DNA of 64,000 nt from positions 3,005,001 through 3,069,000 of the forward strand of contig NC_013854.1 in assembly GCF_000010725.1 (NCBI RefSeq), written 5' to 3'. This DNA is from Azospirillum sp. B510 (GTDB lineage: Bacteria > Pseudomonadota > Alphaproteobacteria > Azospirillales > Azospirillaceae). Positions 1 through 8,739 of this stretch are shown one piece after another (the first letter of the stretch is position 1; each line of letters starts with the position of its first letter). The notes below the pieces were generated by a model. It was not told where the DNA came from. It saw nothing but the letters and a program-made list of their open reading frames with translations, and did no database searches. A program made the position numbers and the translations under genes.

Positions 1-1
1 G

Positions 2-175
2 GACGAGGAGCCGGCGATGCATTTCGCCCTGCTGGCGGAGATGGCGCGCCGGCTGGACCTGCCGGAGATCAGCATGGGCATGAGCGGCGATTACGAGACC
101 GCGGTCCGCTTCGGCGCCACCCATGTGCGGGTCGGCACCGCCATCTTCGGCTCGCGGCCCTACCCGGCCCCATAG
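2..175 (+). CDS. YggS/PROSC-family pyridoxal-phosphate homeostasis protein, C-terminal part only
   Basis: Only the last 57 codons are in the window; the gene begins upstream. The readable C-terminus contains the family's closing motif, [20 protein letters not shown] followed by GTAIFGSR, which helps bind the phosphate of PLP in the YggS/PLPBP group. These cytoplasmic single-domain TIM-barrel proteins hold PLP without known catalysis and balance vitamin B6 and amino-acid pools. The reading frame ends at a TAG. A convergent L,D-transpeptidase gene ends 36 bp downstream. The assignment is firm for the family; nothing can be said about the missing N-terminus. Confidence 0.9.
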   Translation, partial: DEEPAMHFALLAEMARRLDLPEISMGMSGDYETAVRFGATHVRVGTAIFGSRPYPAP

Positions 176-211
176 CCGCCGCGCGGCCATCCGCCGCATC
201 GGGTTGCGCCA

Positions 212-754
212 TCAGGGGGTGGGGCCGCCGGCGACGCTCAAGGCGCTGCCCGGCCCGCAAGCCTTCAGCAGCCGGAGCATGTCGTCGGGCGCCAGCGCGA
301 CGCAGCCGGCCGTCGGCGCCCGGTCGGGACGGACGAGGTGCAGGAACACGGCGCTGCCCAGCCCCGGCACCACGGGGTCGTCATTGTGCCCCATCACCAC
401 CACGATGTCATAGACATGGTCATCCCGCCACATCTCCTCATGGCTGGCGGGATAGGGAAGGCTGACCGGCCGGTTGTAGGCCGCATCCCCCGGCGCATCG
501 CACCAGCCATCATGTTCGGCGATGGGAAGCAGCGGCAGCCCGGTCTCCGGTGGCGGCAGACGGTCGGCGCGCCAGAGCACGCGGCGCAGCGGAAAGCGGC
601 CGATGGGGGTGGCGCCATCCCCCTCGCGCTTGTCAAGGCGGACACCCCCCCGGCCCAGCACGCAAGGCGCCTCCCCGCCCGGCCAGCGCAGGCGGCCGGT
701 GGTGACCAAACCGGCTCCGCCGCCCTCCGGCGTCACGGTGATTTCGATGCTCAT
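212..754 (-). CDS. YkuD-type L,D-transpeptidase family protein
   Basis: A 180-residue protein made up almost wholly of a YkuD catalytic domain. The active-site signature is HLVRPDRAPTAGCVAL, with His139, Thr148 and the nucleophilic Cys151; the commoner form is HG-x-x plus S-x-GC. VVVMGHNDDP (about 118-127) is a second conserved block. Members form 3-3 cross-links in peptidoglycan or attach proteins to it. No signal peptide or membrane segment is visible, which is common in this short alphaproteobacterial subgroup, so where it acts is unclear. Its start codon overlaps the stop of the upstream 334-residue gene (ATGA), so the two are probably translationally coupled. Confidence 0.85.
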   Translation of the reverse strand: MSIEITVTPEGGGAGLVTTGRLRWPGGEAPCVLGRGGVRLDKREGDGATPIGRFPLRRVLWRADRLPPPETGLPLLPIAEHDGWCDAPGDAAYNRPVSLPYPASHEEMWRDDHVYDIVVVMGHNDDPVVPGLGSAVFLHLVRPDRAPTAGCVALAPDDMLRLLKACGPGSALSVAGGPTP

Positions 755-1755
755 CCCGAGACCCGCGTGGTGCTGCCGGCGGTCTGCGCCGCTCTGCGCG
801 TCTGCTCATATTTGGCCAGATTGCGCATCATCGTCTCCGACAGCATGTCCGGCGAGACCGGAGCCGCGCCGGCCGGCTGGGCAGCTGGCTGGTCAGCACC
901 CGGCTGAGCCTGACCGCCATTGGCCATCCCACCGTTGGCCGCCCCGCCATTGACGGGCGCCGCGCCGGCGCCGCGCGCGGCCGCCGTCACCGCCCCCGGA
1001 ACCGGGGCGGCGAAGCGGGGCACGCTGTGCTTGGCCAGCGCGGAACCGGCCAGCGGCGTATCGCGCGCCGGCATCTTGCTGGGGTGGGGAACAGCCCCCC
1101 CGGCCGCGAGCTGCGCCGTCAGGGACGGTGAGGACTCGGCTGACTTGGCGGCCGGGGCGGCGGCCACAAGCCGGATCGGCTGTCCGGTGGCCGTCGGATT
1201 TTGCCCAGGCGCCGCCGAAAGCTCGGCCGGTCTGGCGGCGGCGAGCGCCGCGGCAAGCCCGCCGGCGGGCGCCTGCTGCGGGCTTCGCGGCGGTGCGGAC
1301 TCTCCCTTGGCGGAGTCCTTGGCCGGCTCCGCGGGGGAGCCGGACGACGCCGGCCCCCCCGCGGCGTCCGCGACGGCCGTGGGGGCGGAGGGATGGTCAC
1401 CGTCCCCAAAGCCGAGCGAGGCCATGACGTGATCGCCGACATCCTTGCCCGTCGCCTGTTCGACCACCGCGTTGGCGATGGAGGCCATGCCGCCGATCAC
1501 CCCGCCATAGAGGATGTCGCCCATGATGCGCATGGAGGGCTGAATGGTGTCGCCGGTGATCTCGCGATAGATGGTGCTGACGATCGGAATGTGTTGCAGG
1601 GGGTTGATGACGTCCAGGAAATCCCAGAAGGACATCTCGCCCTGGATTTCCACCGGGCCGCCATTGTGGCCGTCGCTGATGACCGGCGACGCCTTTTCGC
1701 GCGGCGCCGGATGCTGGACGGCGCTGCTGTCGATGGTGGTGGCGTCGATGGCCAT
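751..1755 (-). CDS. Hypothetical Ala/Pro-rich protein, coupled to the L,D-transpeptidase gene
   Basis: 334 residues, not recognised as any named family. The first 120 residues look folded: MSFWDFLDVINPLQHIPIVS and a following glycine-rich hydrophobic stretch (IMGDILYGGVIGGMASIANA) that could lie against a membrane. The rest is low-complexity Ala/Pro/Gly with a Gly-Asn-rich patch near residue 270 and a short helical tail (SETMMRNLAKYEQTRRAAQT). There is no clear signal peptide. It overlaps the downstream L,D-transpeptidase by 4 bp, suggesting one operon and possibly an envelope role, which is inference only. Confidence 0.7.
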   Translation of the reverse strand: MAIDATTIDSSAVQHPAPREKASPVISDGHNGGPVEIQGEMSFWDFLDVINPLQHIPIVSTIYREITGDTIQPSMRIMGDILYGGVIGGMASIANAVVEQATGKDVGDHVMASLGFGDGDHPSAPTAVADAAGGPASSGSPAEPAKDSAKGESAPPRSPQQAPAGGLAAALAAARPAELSAAPGQNPTATGQPIRLVAAAPAAKSAESSPSLTAQLAAGGAVPHPSKMPARDTPLAGSALAKHSVPRFAAPVPGAVTAAARGAGAAPVNGGAANGGMANGGQAQPGADQPAAQPAGAAPVSPDMLSETMMRNLAKYEQTRRAAQTAGSTTRVSG

Positions 1756-1830
1756 GGGCGGTCTCCCGGCTCGGTGGTCACGCTAGAATAAAGCAACTAT
1801 CGTGCCAGCCCTGTGGCGCCCCTTCCGCGT

Positions 1831-1877
1831 GGATTCCGGGGTTCGGAAGCGGTCCGGAGGGGCCGCGCCCGGAATCC
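1831..1877 (-). terminator. Inverted repeat between ribA and the 334-residue gene
   Basis: GGATTCCGGG at 1831-1840 pairs perfectly with CCCGGAATCC at 1868-1877 around a 27-nt loop that is itself GC-rich. It lies 90 bp past the ribA stop on the transcribed strand. There is no T-run, so a terminator role is only a guess. Confidence 0.3.
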
Positions 1878-1966
1878 GATTCCCAGCGCCGCCGCCGACG
1901 ACGGCCGGGACCGCCGGAGGCGGCAAGAACTGCCGGTCCCGGAGGGCGATTCCTGCCCTCGGAGGT

Positions 1967-3226
1967 TCAGAACATGTGGCCGCTGCGCTCCGCCTTGGTG
2001 CGGAGATAGGCCTCGTTGTGGCCGTTGGCGGGGAAGATATGCGCCACACGCTCCACCACCGCGATGCCGCAGCGGGCGAGCTGGCGCAGCTTCTCGGGGT
2101 TGTTGGTCATCAGCCGCACCGCTTCGAAACCAAGCTGCCGCAGCATCTCGGCCGCCGGCAGATAGACGCGCTCGTCGGCTTCGAAGCCGAGAATCTCGTT
2201 GGCGTCCACCGTATCGAAGCCGCGATCCTGGATGCGGTAGGCGCGCAGCTTGTTGACCAGCCCGATGCCGCGCCCCTCCTGCGCCAGATACAGCAGCACG
2301 CCGCTGCCCTGCCGGGCGATCTCGGCGATCGCGCCGCGCAGCTGGTCGCCGCAGTCGCAGCGCAGGGAGCCGAGCAGGTCGCCGGTGAAGCATTCCGAAT
2401 GCAGCCGGGCCAGCACGGGCTGCGCCGGATCGGGATCGCCGATGACGATGGCCAGATGCTCCGGCCCGCCGTCGGCCGGGCGGAAGGCGTAGATCCGCGT
2501 GTCCTCCGACCCCACCAGCGGCACCCGGGCGTCGGCGACGCGGCGCAGGGTCCGCACCACATGGACACGGTAATCGGCGACGTCCGACGCCCGCACCAGC
2601 AGCAGGTCATGGGCCGCCGCCCAATCCGCCGCGCTGCCGGCGATCGAAGGCGGCAGGTCGGCGGTGATGGCGGCCGGCAGCAGACGGGCGAGACGGGCGA
2701 GATCCACCGCCGCGGCCTCGCGGCTGCCCGGACGGGCCTCGCTGGCGCTCAGGCCGGCCGGCAGCGCATCCTGCGCCCGGGGATGCTGTTCGGGATCGGC
2801 CAGCGCATGGGCCTGATCGGCGGTCAGTCCGCCGGGCCGGTCGAGCGCCATGGCGCCGAACCCCTCCGCCTCGGCGCCGGGCGCTTGGTCGTCGGCGATG
2901 TCGCCCACCAGCCGCGCGGCGGCGGCCAGCCCCAGCACCACGGCGCGGCGGCGGGTGACCACCAGCCGGGGGCTGCCGCCGGTCAGCGCTTTCAGCCGCT
3001 CCACCGCGTCGAGCGCCACCGACTCCACCGACACCGCGGCACCGACGGTGCCGTCGGCGGTCTCGATCGCCACCACCTCGCCCCGGCGCAGGGCGGCCAG
3101 GGCCCGGTCGACGGCGCGCACGGCCGCCTCGTCGATCGGTGCCGCCTCGGCAACCGGGGCGGGGGCAACCGGGGCGGGGCTCGGCGGGGAGGCCATGGTG
3201 GCGGCGGAGGTGCGTTCGGCTTGCAT
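1967..3226 (-). CDS. ribA: GTP cyclohydrolase II with degenerate RibB-like N-terminal domain
   Basis: 419 residues from an ATG at 3226; longer frames upstream lack family similarity. The C-terminal half (about 240-419) is a standard GTP cyclohydrolase II, which opens the GTP ring as the first step of riboflavin synthesis. Zinc ligands are Cys279, Cys290 and Cys292 (SECFTGD, GSLRCDCGDQLR), followed by the nucleotide-binding AQEGRGIGLVNKLRAY and FDTVDANEILGF. Residues 33-230 occupy the place of a DHBP synthase domain but lack its acidic DDEDRENEGD motif, so this half is probably not a RibB enzyme. An independent ribB should exist elsewhere in the genome. The gene is transcribed alone. Confidence 0.93.
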   Translation of the reverse strand: MQAERTSAATMASPPSPAPVAPAPVAEAAPIDEAAVRAVDRALAALRRGEVVAIETADGTVGAAVSVESVALDAVERLKALTGGSPRLVVTRRRAVVLGLAAAARLVGDIADDQAPGAEAEGFGAMALDRPGGLTADQAHALADPEQHPRAQDALPAGLSASEARPGSREAAAVDLARLARLLPAAITADLPPSIAGSAADWAAAHDLLLVRASDVADYRVHVVRTLRRVADARVPLVGSEDTRIYAFRPADGGPEHLAIVIGDPDPAQPVLARLHSECFTGDLLGSLRCDCGDQLRGAIAEIARQGSGVLLYLAQEGRGIGLVNKLRAYRIQDRGFDTVDANEILGFEADERVYLPAAEMLRQLGFEAVRLMTNNPEKLRQLARCGIAVVERVAHIFPANGHNEAYLRTKAERSGHMF

Positions 3227-3516
3227 CGTCAGCGGCTTTGCGTAGCGGGGGCGCCGGATCCGGCGCGAAAACGGGACATGGTGTGTTCGGCCGACGAAGC
3301 AAAGCGCAGGTGGCGCGCCCCTGTCCAGCGATTCCCGCGCGCCACACCGTTGCCGAAGGCGCAACGATCCCGCTAGCCTGTCGGTCCCGGCCACCCTGCC
3401 GGGCCGGAGTCTGGCCGATATGACGCCGGAGTCGGCACCTCCAACGGGCCGCTCCGCCGCCGGAACCCCCGGCGCTAGGATGACAACCCGCAGCCCTTCA
3501 CCCGGGAGCTTTCCCC

Positions 3517-4047
3517 TTGTCCACTCCTCCGACCATGTCCGCGACGAACCAGGATTCGACCGCCTCCCTCCATCTGGTGATGCCGGCCGATCTGCCGGCC
3601 GACTCCTACGGCCGTCGCATGGTCGAGGCGCTGCGTGCCGCCGGGACCGGCATCACGATCCACGCCCTGCCCGGTCCGCATCCGCAGGTGGACCCGTCGG
3701 CGATCCTGGCCGCCGATGTGGCGCTGGCGCGGTTGCCCGACGGCGCCGTGGTCCTGCTGGAGGGCAACACCCTGCCCAATCTCGCCGCGAGCCTGCCGGC
3801 CGACAGCCGCCGCCTGCGTTTCACCGCGCTCGTCGACCGCCTGCGCTGGACCGAGCCAGGATTGCCCGACGAGGAGGCCGCCGCACGCCGCAACCTGGAA
3901 CAGGGGGCGTTGGCCCTGATGCGCCGCGTCGCCGTCCCCGACGATGCCGTCGCCGCCACCTTGCGGAGCCTGGGCGTGCAGCCCGGCCGCATCGTCCATG
4001 CCCCCGCGGATACGGCCGGCGCGGCGGCTCTGCTGGCCGCTCTGTAG
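3517..4047 (+). CDS. Hypothetical protein resembling the N-terminal half of a GT-B glycosyltransferase
   Basis: 176 residues from a TTG at 3517, chosen because GGGAG lies 8 nt upstream; an in-frame ATG at 3535 is the alternative. HLVMPADLPADSYGRRMVEA and the later ADVALARLPDGAVVLLEG, LPNLAASLPADSRRLRF and ALVDRLRWTEPGL resemble the N-terminal Rossmann half of family-4 glycosyltransferases. The nucleotide-sugar-binding C-terminal half is missing. It is either a stand-alone domain or the remnant of a longer gene. An OmpR-type regulator follows 116 bp downstream. Family placement is inference from pattern only. Confidence 0.6.
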   Translation: MSTPPTMSATNQDSTASLHLVMPADLPADSYGRRMVEALRAAGTGITIHALPGPHPQVDPSAILAADVALARLPDGAVVLLEGNTLPNLAASLPADSRRLRFTALVDRLRWTEPGLPDEEAAARRNLEQGALALMRRVAVPDDAVAATLRSLGVQPGRIVHAPADTAGAAALLAAL

Positions 4048-4163
4048 GGTGGCCGGCCCCATCACGACAAGCCACCACGACAAGCCCTTGGCGCCATGCT
4101 ACTAAGGCGCGGCCCCGGTCCCGCCACCGGAGGTCTCCGTCTCCCGACCTCGTGCCGAAGCCC

Positions 4164-4898
4164 ATGACCATCGCAAAACGCATCCTCCTGGTCGACGACG
4201 ACACCGCCCTGCGCCAGTCGCTGGCGGAACAGCTTCGGCTGCTGGAGGAGGTGGAGACGGTGGAGGCCGGCGACGGTGCCGGGGCCCTGACCGCGGTGAA
4301 GGCGGCCAGTGGGGGAACCGGCGGGGAAGTCCCCAGCGGCACGGCGGGAGCCGCCTTCTCCGCCATCCTGCTCGATGTCGGCCTGCCGGATATGGACGGA
4401 CGCGACGTGTGCAAGCTGCTGCGGCGCGAGGGCGTGCGCTGCCCGATCATCATGCTGACCGCGTCGGCCAGCGATGCCGACACCATCCTGGGGCTGGACT
4501 CCGGCGCCAGCGACTATGTGACCAAGCCCTTCCGTCTGGGGGTGCTGATCGCACGCCTGCGCGCCCAGCTGCGCCAGTTCGAGCAGACCGAGGACGCGGT
4601 CTTCGCCATCGGCCCCTACAGTTTCCGCCCCGGCGCCAAGATGCTGGTGGACGAGGCCGCCAACCGCAAGATCCGCCTGACCGAGAAGGAAACGGCGATC
4701 TTGAAATATCTGTATCGGGCGGGCGATCTGGTGGTCGGACGCGAAACCCTGCTGGGGGAGGTCTGGGGCTATAATGCCGCGGTCACCACCCACACGCTGG
4801 AAACCCACGTCTACCGCTTGCGCCAGAAGATCGAGGCCGATCCGTCCAACGCCCGCATCCTGGTGACGGAGCCCGGCGGCTATCGTCTGGTGCCCTGA
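4164..4898 (+). CDS. OmpR/PhoB-type response regulator without an adjacent kinase
   Basis: 244 residues. The receiver domain has the acidic pocket Asp11-Asp12, the phospho-acceptor Asp71 (ILLDVGLPDMDG), a switch Thr near 99 and Lys121 (YVTKPF). Residues about 49-65 are a Gly/Ser-rich insertion before the phosphorylation strand that most OmpR-type regulators lack. The C-terminal winged helix (about 145-244) ends in the usual THTLETHVYRLRQKIE and EPGGYRLV. There is no histidine kinase nearby, so its partner must be encoded elsewhere. The start ATG is the first in-frame codon before the receiver fold; longer frames upstream are out of character. Confidence 0.9.
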   Translation: MTIAKRILLVDDDTALRQSLAEQLRLLEEVETVEAGDGAGALTAVKAASGGTGGEVPSGTAGAAFSAILLDVGLPDMDGRDVCKLLRREGVRCPIIMLTASASDADTILGLDSGASDYVTKPFRLGVLIARLRAQLRQFEQTEDAVFAIGPYSFRPGAKMLVDEAANRKIRLTEKETAILKYLYRAGDLVVGRETLLGEVWGYNAAVTTHTLETHVYRLRQKIEADPSNARILVTEPGGYRLVP

Positions 4899-4907
4899 CG
4901 GCCGGGA

Positions 4908-5699
4908 TCAACGCGGGCCGACCGCGGTCAAGCCACGCCGGCTTCCCCGTTCGGCGATCGTGACCTCGCCGGCGAAACCCAGCCAGCGTTGGCGTTCGCC
5001 AGGTTGAGGTTTGGCCGCCTGGGGTTTCGAGGCGTGCTTGCCCAGCCGGGCCGTCCCCAGACCGCAGGCGGAGGGACCGCCCCACAGCCCGCGCCCGCGC
5101 GAAACCACCGGCAGAAGCCGCAGCTTGCGTCCGACAATCGCCATCCGGCGGCGCCAGTGGGCGACATCATGGGGCGATACGCCGACACGCCGCGCGATCT
5201 CGCGGTCGGACAGCAGCGCGCTGCCGGGATCCTGCAACAGTTCCAAGACCGCGCGGCGCTTGTCGGTGTCGGCATGGCGGGAATGCTTGCGCTCCAGCGC
5301 CTTGCCCATGTCCCACAGCTTCTCCGCCGTCTCCCGCGCCAGGGTGCGCCAGCGGTCGGCCTCCTCGCGCTGCCGCTCGGCATCCCCCGCCGCCTTGTCG
5401 AACTGGCGGCGCAGGGTGGCGAGTTCCAGCTCGAGATCCCTCACCTGCCGGCGCAGGCCACGGACCAGCTCGTCCGGCGGCGGCGGCGGGGCGGGCGCCC
5501 CGGCAGGCTCGCAGGGCTGGGCAGCGGGGGGCGGTTCGGGAGCGGGCGGCACCGGCGTGCGCGCACGCTCCGCCAGATCGCGGAAGGACAGGCCGGCGCG
5601 GGACAGCATGATGCGGGCGGCACGCAGCGCGGACAACGCCTCGCCCTGGTGCTCCGACTCGGCCATGGCGAGGACTTTGGCGAGCTTGTCAGGATCCAT
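4908..5699 (-). CDS. DUF2786-like protein with central coiled coil and helix-turn-helix
   Basis: 263 residues. The N-terminus (MDPDKLAKVLAMAESEHQGE onward, 1-45) resembles the DUF2786 domain. A Pro/Ala linker (50-75) follows, then a heptad-like coiled coil (about 80-145, rich in Arg, Glu and Leu). The segment SDREIARRVGVSPHDVAHWR (about 184-203) reads as a helix-turn-helix. The C-terminus is basic. The combination suggests a DNA-binding protein, but no function is established. It converges on the response-regulator gene, ending 9 bp from it. Confidence 0.7.
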   Translation of the reverse strand: MDPDKLAKVLAMAESEHQGEALSALRAARIMLSRAGLSFRDLAERARTPVPPAPEPPPAAQPCEPAGAPAPPPPPDELVRGLRRQVRDLELELATLRRQFDKAAGDAERQREEADRWRTLARETAEKLWDMGKALERKHSRHADTDKRRAVLELLQDPGSALLSDREIARRVGVSPHDVAHWRRRMAIVGRKLRLLPVVSRGRGLWGGPSACGLGTARLGKHASKPQAAKPQPGERQRWLGFAGEVTIAERGSRRGLTAVGPR

Positions 5700-5948
5700 C
5701 CGCGTCGGGTTCCGCCGGAGCCGGTCCCCGCCCGCGCGGGGACCCGTGGAAAATCATGCCGCTCAATGCGCGACGGGGCTCAACCTACCACATCTTATTG
5801 GTTTGGACAGATGCACTTCGCAGGGAACCGGCTGGGGGCGGCCCCTATTCGAAAGCCGTGGAGGGAGGCGGGAATCCTGCCCGGACGGGACCGGGCGGGA
5901 AGAGATTCTCTAGACTTGGACAAGAAGTGCCGCCACGATGGCGCCGTC

Positions 5949-6836
5949 ATGACTGTCCGCTCCACGACCAATTCCGCACAATCACCCGCTCCGGACAAGT
6001 CCAGCGGCGAAGCGCCCTTTGCCGTACGATTCTGGGGCGTGCGCGGCAGCATCGCATCGCCCGGCCCGGCGACCGTGCGCTATGGCGGCAACACCGCCTG
6101 CATCGAACTGCGCTGCCCGGGCGCCCACATCGTCTTCGATTGCGGCACCGGCATCAGGCCGCTGGGCGAATCGCTGGCCCATGACGGCGGACCGGTGGAC
6201 ATCGACCTGCTGCTGACCCACAGCCATCTCGACCACATCAGCGGCCTGCCCTTCTTCGCGCCGGCCTTCGATCCCGCCAGCCGGCTGCGGCTGTGGGCCG
6301 GGCACCTGCCGCCGGAACGCCCCTTCCGCACCGTGCTGGCCGACATGATGACCGCACCGCTCTTCCCGGTGCCGGTCGAGATTTTCCGCGCCGATTGCCA
6401 GTTCCGCGACTTCCAGGCCGGACAGACGCTGGATCTGGCGCCGGGGGTGGTGGTGCGCACCTGCCGTCTGAACCATCCCGACGGCGCCACCGGCTACCGG
6501 GTGGAACAGGGCGGCCGCAGCCTGTGCATCCTGACCGACACCGAGCATCCCGCCGAAGGGCGCGATCCGGTGATCCTGGATCTGCTGCGGGGCGCCGACG
6601 TCATGGTCTATGACTGCACCTACACCGACGCCGAATATCCGTCGCGCGTCGGCTGGGGACATTCGACCTGGCAGGAATGCCTCCGGCTCGCCGAGGCCGC
6701 CGGGGTCGGCCGCGCGGTGATCTTCCACCATGATCCGGCCCGGACCGACGACATGCTCGACGTCATCGCCGCCGAGGCGGAGGCGATGCGACCGGGGTCG
6801 CTGGTCGCCCGGGAGGGGATGGAGCTGTCCCTGTAG
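5949..6836 (+). CDS. Metallo-beta-lactamase-fold hydrolase
   Basis: 295 residues. The metal site HSHLDH is at residues 91-96, preceded by FWGVRGSIASPGP and YGGNTACIEL, the opening of the PhnP/RNase Z-like branch of the superfamily. Further ligand regions are LNHPDGATGY, ILTDTEHP and FHHDPARTDD. Substrate is unknown; relatives cleave phosphodiesters. The ATG at 5949 is the first start compatible with the fold. No ribosome-binding site is obvious, and an out-of-frame ATG at 5938 lies just upstream. Transcribed alone. Confidence 0.85.
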   Translation: MTVRSTTNSAQSPAPDKSSGEAPFAVRFWGVRGSIASPGPATVRYGGNTACIELRCPGAHIVFDCGTGIRPLGESLAHDGGPVDIDLLLTHSHLDHISGLPFFAPAFDPASRLRLWAGHLPPERPFRTVLADMMTAPLFPVPVEIFRADCQFRDFQAGQTLDLAPGVVVRTCRLNHPDGATGYRVEQGGRSLCILTDTEHPAEGRDPVILDLLRGADVMVYDCTYTDAEYPSRVGWGHSTWQECLRLAEAAGVGRAVIFHHDPARTDDMLDVIAAEAEAMRPGSLVAREGMELSL

Positions 6837-7035
6837 GCCCGTCGCCACGCCCTCCGGTTGCCGCCACAGCAGTCAGCCCTACTGATGAAAAGCGCTTGCG
6901 CGTGTTCGATGCGCCACAGGTTGCTTTGTCACACTGGCCTCCTGTGACAATCCTGGTATTAGATCCGGCTGTGCGATCCCGCCGTGAACGGGGTGGCGGG
7001 TTCGTCGAGGCGTGCAAAGCTTGGGGGGGAAAGCG

Positions 7036-7881
7036 ATGCGCATGACCGGCCGTGCCTGGGGATGTCTTGCCGTCCTGACCGTCGCGACCCAGCTTGGCGG
7101 CTGCGCCACCCAGTCGCTTGACAACACCAAGCTCGACAGCGGGCCGCGCAGCGTGGTGCTCCAGCATCCCGCAAGCGGCGAGACGGCCTCCGTCACCTAC
7201 TGGCGTCCCGGCGACGGCTATGACCCGGCCGCGATGCGCGAGATCGCCGCCCTGTTCCGCGACCGCCGCAGCGACGAGACGATTCCGATCGATCCCGCCC
7301 TGATCGACATGCTGGTCGAATTGCGCCAGCGCGTCGGAGCGCCGCCCGACTCGCCGATCCGCATCACCTCCGGCTACCGGTCGAGCGCCACCAATGCCAG
7401 CCTCGCCCGGACGAACCCGAACGTCGCCGAGAATTCCTATCACCTGCGCGGTCAGGCGGCGGACTTCTCCATCGCCGGCATCCCGCCGTCCCGTCTGGCG
7501 GAGGAGGCGGCGGCGATGCAGCGCGGCGGCTACGCGATGTACGCCCACACCGGCCATGTCCATGTCGACACCGGCCCCTTCCGCACCTGGACGCCGAAGA
7601 CCGGCGAACCGCGCGCCCCGCAAATCCTGGAGGCGCAGGCCCGCGCCCGTGCCAGAGCCCCAACCCTGGCGATCGCCCGGAACACCACCCACGGCAAAAG
7701 CCGTGTCCAGGTGGCGGAGACGGCGACCAAAGACACCACGGCCAAGGCGGGCAAACCGCCGGCAAAGCCGGGCAAGGCTCCGGCGAAATCCGCCGAGCTG
7801 TCGCCACCCGAACTGGCGCGCGTCCGGCTGGCTCTGGCCCAGGTGAAGGACATGCCGGAGCAGAAGGCGGCGAAGCGGTAA
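7036..7881 (+). CDS. DUF882/YcbK-family lipoprotein (M15-like peptidase fold)
   Basis: 281 residues; the ATG at 7036 follows a strong GGGGGGGAAAG. A lipobox LGGC puts the lipidated cysteine at residue 23, so the mature protein should be anchored in the envelope. The central DUF882 domain has the zinc-site motifs SGYRSSATNA, NSYHLRGQAADF and HTGHVHVDTG, matching the His-Asp-His pattern of LAS/M15 peptidases that cut peptidoglycan peptides. The C-terminal 80 residues are a Lys/Ala/Pro-rich tail typical of wall-spanning linkers. A peptidoglycan-hydrolase role is known for the fold and inferred here. Confidence 0.87.
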   Translation: MRMTGRAWGCLAVLTVATQLGGCATQSLDNTKLDSGPRSVVLQHPASGETASVTYWRPGDGYDPAAMREIAALFRDRRSDETIPIDPALIDMLVELRQRVGAPPDSPIRITSGYRSSATNASLARTNPNVAENSYHLRGQAADFSIAGIPPSRLAEEAAAMQRGGYAMYAHTGHVHVDTGPFRTWTPKTGEPRAPQILEAQARARARAPTLAIARNTTHGKSRVQVAETATKDTTAKAGKPPAKPGKAPAKSAELSPPELARVRLALAQVKDMPEQKAAKR

Positions 7882-7934
7882 TCCCCGCACGCCTTCTTCC
7901 CGTCAGATATTCAACGCTTCAGGCTTCCCGCGCC

Positions 7935-8729
7935 TCAGACATCCAGATCCACGATCACCGGCACATGGTCCGACGGCTTGGGGTCCCAGCCGCGGGCGTC
8001 GCGCAGCACCTTGATGCCGGCCAGCGCGCCTTCCAGCGGCGGCGTGACCCAGATATGGTCCAGGCGCCGGCCCCGGTTGGAGGCGGCCCAATCCTTCGCC
8101 CGGTAGCTCCACCAGGTATAGAGCTTCTCCTCCGGCGGGACGAAGCGGCGCATCGCGTCGATCCAGCCGGCCGAGGCCTGCATCGCCGCCAGCCTCTCGA
8201 CCTCGACCGGCGTATGCGAGACCACCGACAACAGCTCCTTGTGGCTCCAGACATCCTGCTCCAGCGGCGCGATGTTCAGGTCGCCGACCAGCACCATCGG
8301 CCGGTCGGGCGTCCGCTCCGTGCCGAGCCAGCGGGTCATCTCGTCGAGGAACTGGAGCTTGTGGGCGAACTTGTCGTTCACCGCCGGGTCGGGGATGTCG
8401 CCGCCGGCGGGGATGTAGACGCAATGCAGCTCGATCCCGCCCGGCAGGCGGGCGAGCGCGTGGCGGCAATCCTGCTTGCCGCACCAATGCTGGACGTCGT
8501 GCGAAGAGAAGGGCAGGCGCGACAGGATGGCGACGCCGTTATAGCTCTTCATCCCGTGGATGTGGGCATGGACATAGCCACGCTCCGCCAGGGGGGCGAG
8601 CGGGAAGTCGGCGTCCACCACCTTGGTTTCCTGCAGGCAGATCACGTCCGGCCGCTCCTCCTCCATCAGGCGGAGGAGGAGGTCCAGACGCATGCGGACC
8701 GAATTGATGTTCCAGGTCGCGATGCGCAT
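7935..8729 (-). CDS. xth: Exodeoxyribonuclease III
   Basis: 264 residues, full length for the ExoIII/AP endonuclease family. Catalytic motifs are WNINSVR (6-12), CLQETK with metal-binding Glu34, YNGVAILSR, GDLNIAP, WWSYR and the closing SDHVPVIVDL with the catalytic Asp-His pair. The enzyme cuts 5' of abasic sites and removes 3' blocks during base-excision repair. The next gene upstream (FAH family) ends 10 bp before it, so the two probably share a transcript. Confidence 0.95.
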   Translation of the reverse strand: MRIATWNINSVRMRLDLLLRLMEEERPDVICLQETKVVDADFPLAPLAERGYVHAHIHGMKSYNGVAILSRLPFSSHDVQHWCGKQDCRHALARLPGGIELHCVYIPAGGDIPDPAVNDKFAHKLQFLDEMTRWLGTERTPDRPMVLVGDLNIAPLEQDVWSHKELLSVVSHTPVEVERLAAMQASAGWIDAMRRFVPPEEKLYTWWSYRAKDWAASNRGRRLDHIWVTPPLEGALAGIKVLRDARGWDPKPSDHVPVIVDLDV

Positions 8730-8739
8730 GACCGGCGGC

